A stretch of DNA of 10,352 nt from an uncultured Oscillospiraceae bacterium (lineage in GTDB: Bacteria; Bacillota; Clostridia; Oscillospirales; Oscillospiraceae): positions 1 to 10,352 of the forward strand of contig CAKTPQ010000038.1 in NCBI GenBank assembly GCA_934591745.1. Direction: 5' to 3'. The notes beneath the pieces are model-generated. The model did not search any database and was not told the DNA's origin. It saw nothing but the letters and a program-made list of their open reading frames with translations. Of this stretch, positions 8,649-10,352 are shown in pieces (positions within the stretch are counted from its first letter, which is position 1; each line of letters opens with the position of its first letter). The position numbers were made by a program, and so were the translations under genes.

Positions 8649-9965
8649 TCACCGCTTGTTGTTGATGTTGGTGGTGATCTCCTTGACCCGCTCGGCGAAG
8701 GCCGGATCGGTCTGCATCTGCTGTTCCACCTTCTGCAGGGAGTGAAGAATGGTGGTATGGTCGCGGTTGCTGAATTCCTTGCCGATGTCGTTCATGGGCA
8801 GGGCGTTCATCCGCCGGATCAGGTAAATGGCCACCTGACGGGCTGCCACGATGTCACGGCCGCGGCTCTGGCCCCGGATGGTGTCCTCGTCCAGATGGTA
8901 GTACTTGGCCACATAGCTGATGATGATCTTGGGCGACGGCACATATTCGTTGCTCTTGAGCAGCATGTCCCGGACAGCCCGGCCCACGGCCTCCTCGTCC
9001 ACCTGGTCGCCCAGCAGGTCGCGGTAAGCCAGTATTTTATTGAGAGTGCCCTCCAGCTGCCGCACATTGGAGGTCACGTTCTCCGCGATGTAATCCGTTA
9101 CCTCGTCGGGCAGCTTGACGCCCAGCGCCGCGGCCTTGTTTTGGATGATGGCCAGCCGCGTCTCGAAATCCGGCGGGGCGACATCCACCATGAGGCCCCA
9201 CTCGAACCGGGTGCGCAGACGATCCTCCAGCTGGGTCATCTCCCGGGGCGGCCGGTCGGAGGTCAGTACGATCTGCTTGCCGGATTCGTACAGGGTGTTG
9301 AAAGTGTGGAAGAACTCCTCCTGGGTCTGGATCTTGCCGGCGATGAACTGGATATCGTCCACCAGCAGCACTGTGGCCTCACGGTATTTTTCCCGGAACT
9401 CCGCGTTTCGGTTCTCCCGGATGGAGCTGACCAGCTCATTTGTGAAGTCGTCGCCCTTGATGTAGACGATGCGGGCCTCGGGCCGGCGCTTATTCACCAG
9501 ATGGGCGATGGCGTACAGCAGATGGGTCTTGCCCAGACCGGAATCACCGTAGATGAAAAGAGGGTTGTAGCTCTCCGCCGGCTTCTCCGCCACGGATTTG
9601 GCGGCGGCATAGGCCAGCTTGTTCTGTGGGCCGACCACATACGTCTCAAAGGTAAAGGCGTCGGAGTCGAACAGGTCGCCGGGCTGGTCGGGGGCCACGC
9701 CGTGATAGGCGGCCAGCTGCTCATCGTTGAGGATCTTGACCTCCATATCCGTGGAGAAGATATCCTTCAATGCCGCCTTGATCTGGGGCAGGAACCGGGC
9801 CTCCACAGTGTTCTTCTTGAAGGTGTTGCTGCAGTGCAGTACCAGGGCCGAATCCTCCATGGTCACCACGGATATCTCGTCGAACCAGGTCTTGATGGTG
9901 GTGTCGGACAGCTCGCCGCTGAGCCGGGCGAGGATGCTGTCCCACAGGTCTGACAGTGATTTCAA
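8649..9965 (-). CDS. dnaA: Chromosomal replication initiator DnaA
   Basis: The 438-residue AAA+ initiator binds DnaA boxes, forms an ATP-dependent filament and melts oriC. Domain I is seen in LWDSILARLSGELSDTTIKTWF (about 7-28; first 14 residues LWDSILARLSGELS), and domain II is the short linker around 83-105. The AAA+ core has Walker A GDSGLGKTH at 140-148, Walker B VLLVDDIQF at 199-207, sensor 1 near VLTSDRPP at 233-240, and the LEDRLRTRFEWG box at 246-257. Domain IV carries GQSRGRDIVAARQVAIYLIR at 365-384 and the DnaA signature NRDHTTILHS at 400-409. The start codon is TTG at 9965, with AAAGGAG eight nt upstream, and family homology begins right there. The promoter lies at 10035-10063. Length is slightly under the usual 445-450. 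Confidence 0.98.
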   Translation of the reverse strand: MKSLSDLWDSILARLSGELSDTTIKTWFDEISVVTMEDSALVLHCSNTFKKNTVEARFLPQIKAALKDIFSTDMEVKILNDEQLAAYHGVAPDQPGDLFDSDAFTFETYVVGPQNKLAYAAAKSVAEKPAESYNPLFIYGDSGLGKTHLLYAIAHLVNKRRPEARIVYIKGDDFTNELVSSIRENRNAEFREKYREATVLLVDDIQFIAGKIQTQEEFFHTFNTLYESGKQIVLTSDRPPREMTQLEDRLRTRFEWGLMVDVAPPDFETRLAIIQNKAAALGVKLPDEVTDYIAENVTSNVRQLEGTLNKILAYRDLLGDQVDEEAVGRAVRDMLLKSNEYVPSPKIIISYVAKYYHLDEDTIRGQSRGRDIVAARQVAIYLIRRMNALPMNDIGKEFSNRDHTTILHSLQKVEQQMQTDPAFAERVKEITTNINNKR

Positions 9966-9973
9966 AGGAAGCT

Positions 9974-9980
9974 CTCCTTT
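9974..9980 (-). promoter_or_regulatory. Ribosome-binding site deciding the dnaA TTG start
   Basis: AAAGGAG on the minus strand, followed by eight nt and TTG. No in-frame ATG exists between this site and residue 36, which is already inside domain I, so the TTG is the only start that keeps the family N-terminus. Confidence 0.85.
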
Positions 9981-10005
9981 CTTCTATCCTGTGTGTTTCG
10001 TCTCA

Positions 10006-10020
10006 TGCGCACGGAGCGCA
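10006..10020. other. Small inverted repeat in the dnaA leader
   Basis: TGCGC-ACGGA-GCGCA forms a five-bp stem with a five-nt loop. It lies in the predicted 5' untranslated region of dnaA, about 10 nt after the expected start of transcription. No U-run follows on the dnaA strand, so it does not look like a terminator. Confidence 0.4.
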
Positions 10021-10034
10021 AAATATCCCGTTAC

Positions 10035-10063
10035 ATTATACCAGAAACGGTGGAAAAAGTCTA
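10035..10063 (-). promoter_or_regulatory. dnaA promoter, extended -10 type
   Basis: On the minus strand: TAGACT as the -35 (four of six), a 17-nt spacer, and TATAAT as the -10, preceded by TGG, which gives an extended -10. The predicted start of transcription is near 10028, leaving a leader of about 60 nt before the dnaA TTG. The spacer contains TTTTCCACC (10049-10057), a DnaA-box-like sequence with two mismatches, compatible with autoregulation. Confidence 0.8.
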
Positions 10064-10138
10064 TTACATATTCTAAATATAAAGCAGATTTCTTTTAGAC
10101 GCAGCGGCGCTTTTTCCGGCGGCAGGGGGAATTTTATG
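10064..10138. other. Spacer between the divergent dnaA and rpmH promoters
   Basis: No gene and no further DnaA box is seen here. Bases 10064-10100 are A+T-rich, directly upstream of the dnaA -35, and could act as an UP-element-like segment. Bases 10101-10130 are G+C-rich. Confidence 0.5.
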
Positions 10139-10167
10139 TTGACAGGGTGGTTTTCGTTATGTATAAT
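10139..10167 (+). promoter_or_regulatory. rpmH promoter, perfect sigma-A consensus
   Basis: TTGACA at 10139-10144, a 17-nt spacer and TATAAT at 10162-10167: twelve of twelve consensus bases with optimal spacing. The predicted start is near 10174. It faces away from the dnaA promoter and fits strong expression of a ribosomal protein gene. Confidence 0.9.
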
Positions 10168-10173
10168 GTATTT

Positions 10174-10294
10174 CGCGCCATTTTTCGGCGTCTGATGTGT
10201 CGACTGCGGCAGGGAAATCACGTCCTCTGCTGTCGAGTAAGAGCGGCGGCTCCGTTCCGCCGCCGGATATTTTTCAAAATGGAGGTGTCATGCA
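10174..10294 (+). other. rpmH 5' leader with two predicted hairpins
   Basis: The leader of about 120 nt is long for a single strong promoter-gene pair. One possible hairpin pairs GGCAG plus CGAC near 10201-10212 with CTGCT plus GTCG near 10227-10235. A second is GCGGCGG (10243-10249) with CCGCCGC (10257-10263) and a seven-nt loop, followed six nt later by five T (10270-10274). This could be an attenuator-like structure or just a mRNA-stabilising stem. I do not recognise it as a named leader RNA. Confidence 0.4.
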
Positions 10295-10352
10295 ATGTTC
10301 CGTACCTATCAGCCCAAGAAGCGCCAGCGCTCCAAGGAGCACGGCTTCCGCA
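10295..10352 (+). CDS. rpmH: 50S ribosomal protein L34, N-terminal part (runs off window)
   Basis: Only the first 19 codons are visible, reading MFRTYQPKKRQRSKEHGFR, the highly conserved basic start of L34 (family usually MKRTYQPKKRQR, total about 44 residues). L34 is a small protein of the large ribosomal subunit that binds 23S rRNA. The ATG at 10295 has GGAGGT eight nt upstream. A nearer ATG at 10290 is out of frame. Residue 2 is Phe rather than the common Lys. Divergence from dnaA is the standard rpmH-dnaA arrangement; rnpA usually follows, outside this window. Confidence 0.96.
   Translation, partial: MFRTYQPKKRQRSKEHGFR

Noticed and set aside
8610..8649. dnaA transcription terminator formed by the 9-bp inverted repeat
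   Set aside because: The loop is 22 nt and no U-run follows on the dnaA strand; an origin dyad is a better reading.
8742..9953. 403-codon + strand ORF opposite dnaA
   Set aside because: Antisense shadow of dnaA, explained by G+C-biased codon use; no motif is recognisable.
10036..10221. 61-codon minus-strand ORF across the divergent promoters
   Set aside because: It overlaps both promoter cores and has no ribosome-binding site or recognisable similarity.
10195..10352. Open frame beginning ATG TGT CGA in the rpmH leader and running over rpmH
   Set aside because: It has no ribosome-binding site, overlaps rpmH in another frame and has a Cys/Arg-rich composition. Leader-peptide status cannot be supported.

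Overview
This window looks like the replication-origin neighbourhood of a G+C-rich member of the Clostridia (Firmicutes). The gene order rpmH <-> dnaA-oriC-dnaN-yaaA-recF-remB-gyrB-gyrA matches that of Bacillus subtilis and many Clostridia. The presence of remB (DUF370) and yaaA is a Firmicutes trait. High G+C at third codon positions, with Leu TTA/CTA and Ser TCA codons largely avoided, together with the GyrA and GyrB sequence style, suggests an Oscillospiraceae/Ruminococcaceae-like gut anaerobe. That family-level placement is an inference from sequence style, not a search result.

Layout, right to left. The first 19 codons of rpmH (ribosomal protein L34) lie at the right edge on the + strand, behind a perfect TTGACA-17-TATAAT promoter and a structured leader of about 120 nt. 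The 329-bp rpmH-dnaA spacer also carries a divergent dnaA promoter with an extended -10. All other genes are on the minus strand. dnaA starts at a TTG codon. The 246-bp dnaA-dnaN gap is the chromosomal origin: it holds one perfect and several degenerate DnaA boxes, a G+C-rich block, a DnaA-trio-like run of triplets and an A+T-rich unwinding region next to dnaN. Then follow dnaN (sliding clamp), yaaA (S4 RNA-binding protein), recF, remB, gyrB and gyrA, tightly packed with overlaps or gaps of 3-15 nt. Downstream of gyrA come a 113-residue two-helix membrane protein of unknown function, whose start overlaps the gyrA stop, and trmO (tRNA t6A37 methyltransferase).

The left edge is the unusual part. 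The trmO stop overlaps the start of a 55-codon ORF. Its first ten residues are those of RNase HI, but after the first catalytic Asp-Gly the sequence is unrelated. The whole 164-bp unit starts again at position 85, giving an exact 86-bp direct repeat (1-86 and 165-250), and its end again overlaps the next start as ATGA. The rnhA 5' end thus appears interrupted and tandemly duplicated.

Functionally this is a replication, DNA-topology and repair cluster: DnaA opens the origin, DnaN clamps the polymerase, RecF acts at gaps and stalled forks, and gyrase removes positive supercoils. Translation genes (rpmH, trmO, yaaA) flank it or sit within it. Apart from the left-edge repeat, the orphan membrane gene and details of the origin, the region is a conserved housekeeping locus; I see no defence system, CRISPR array, tRNA, rRNA or transposase gene.
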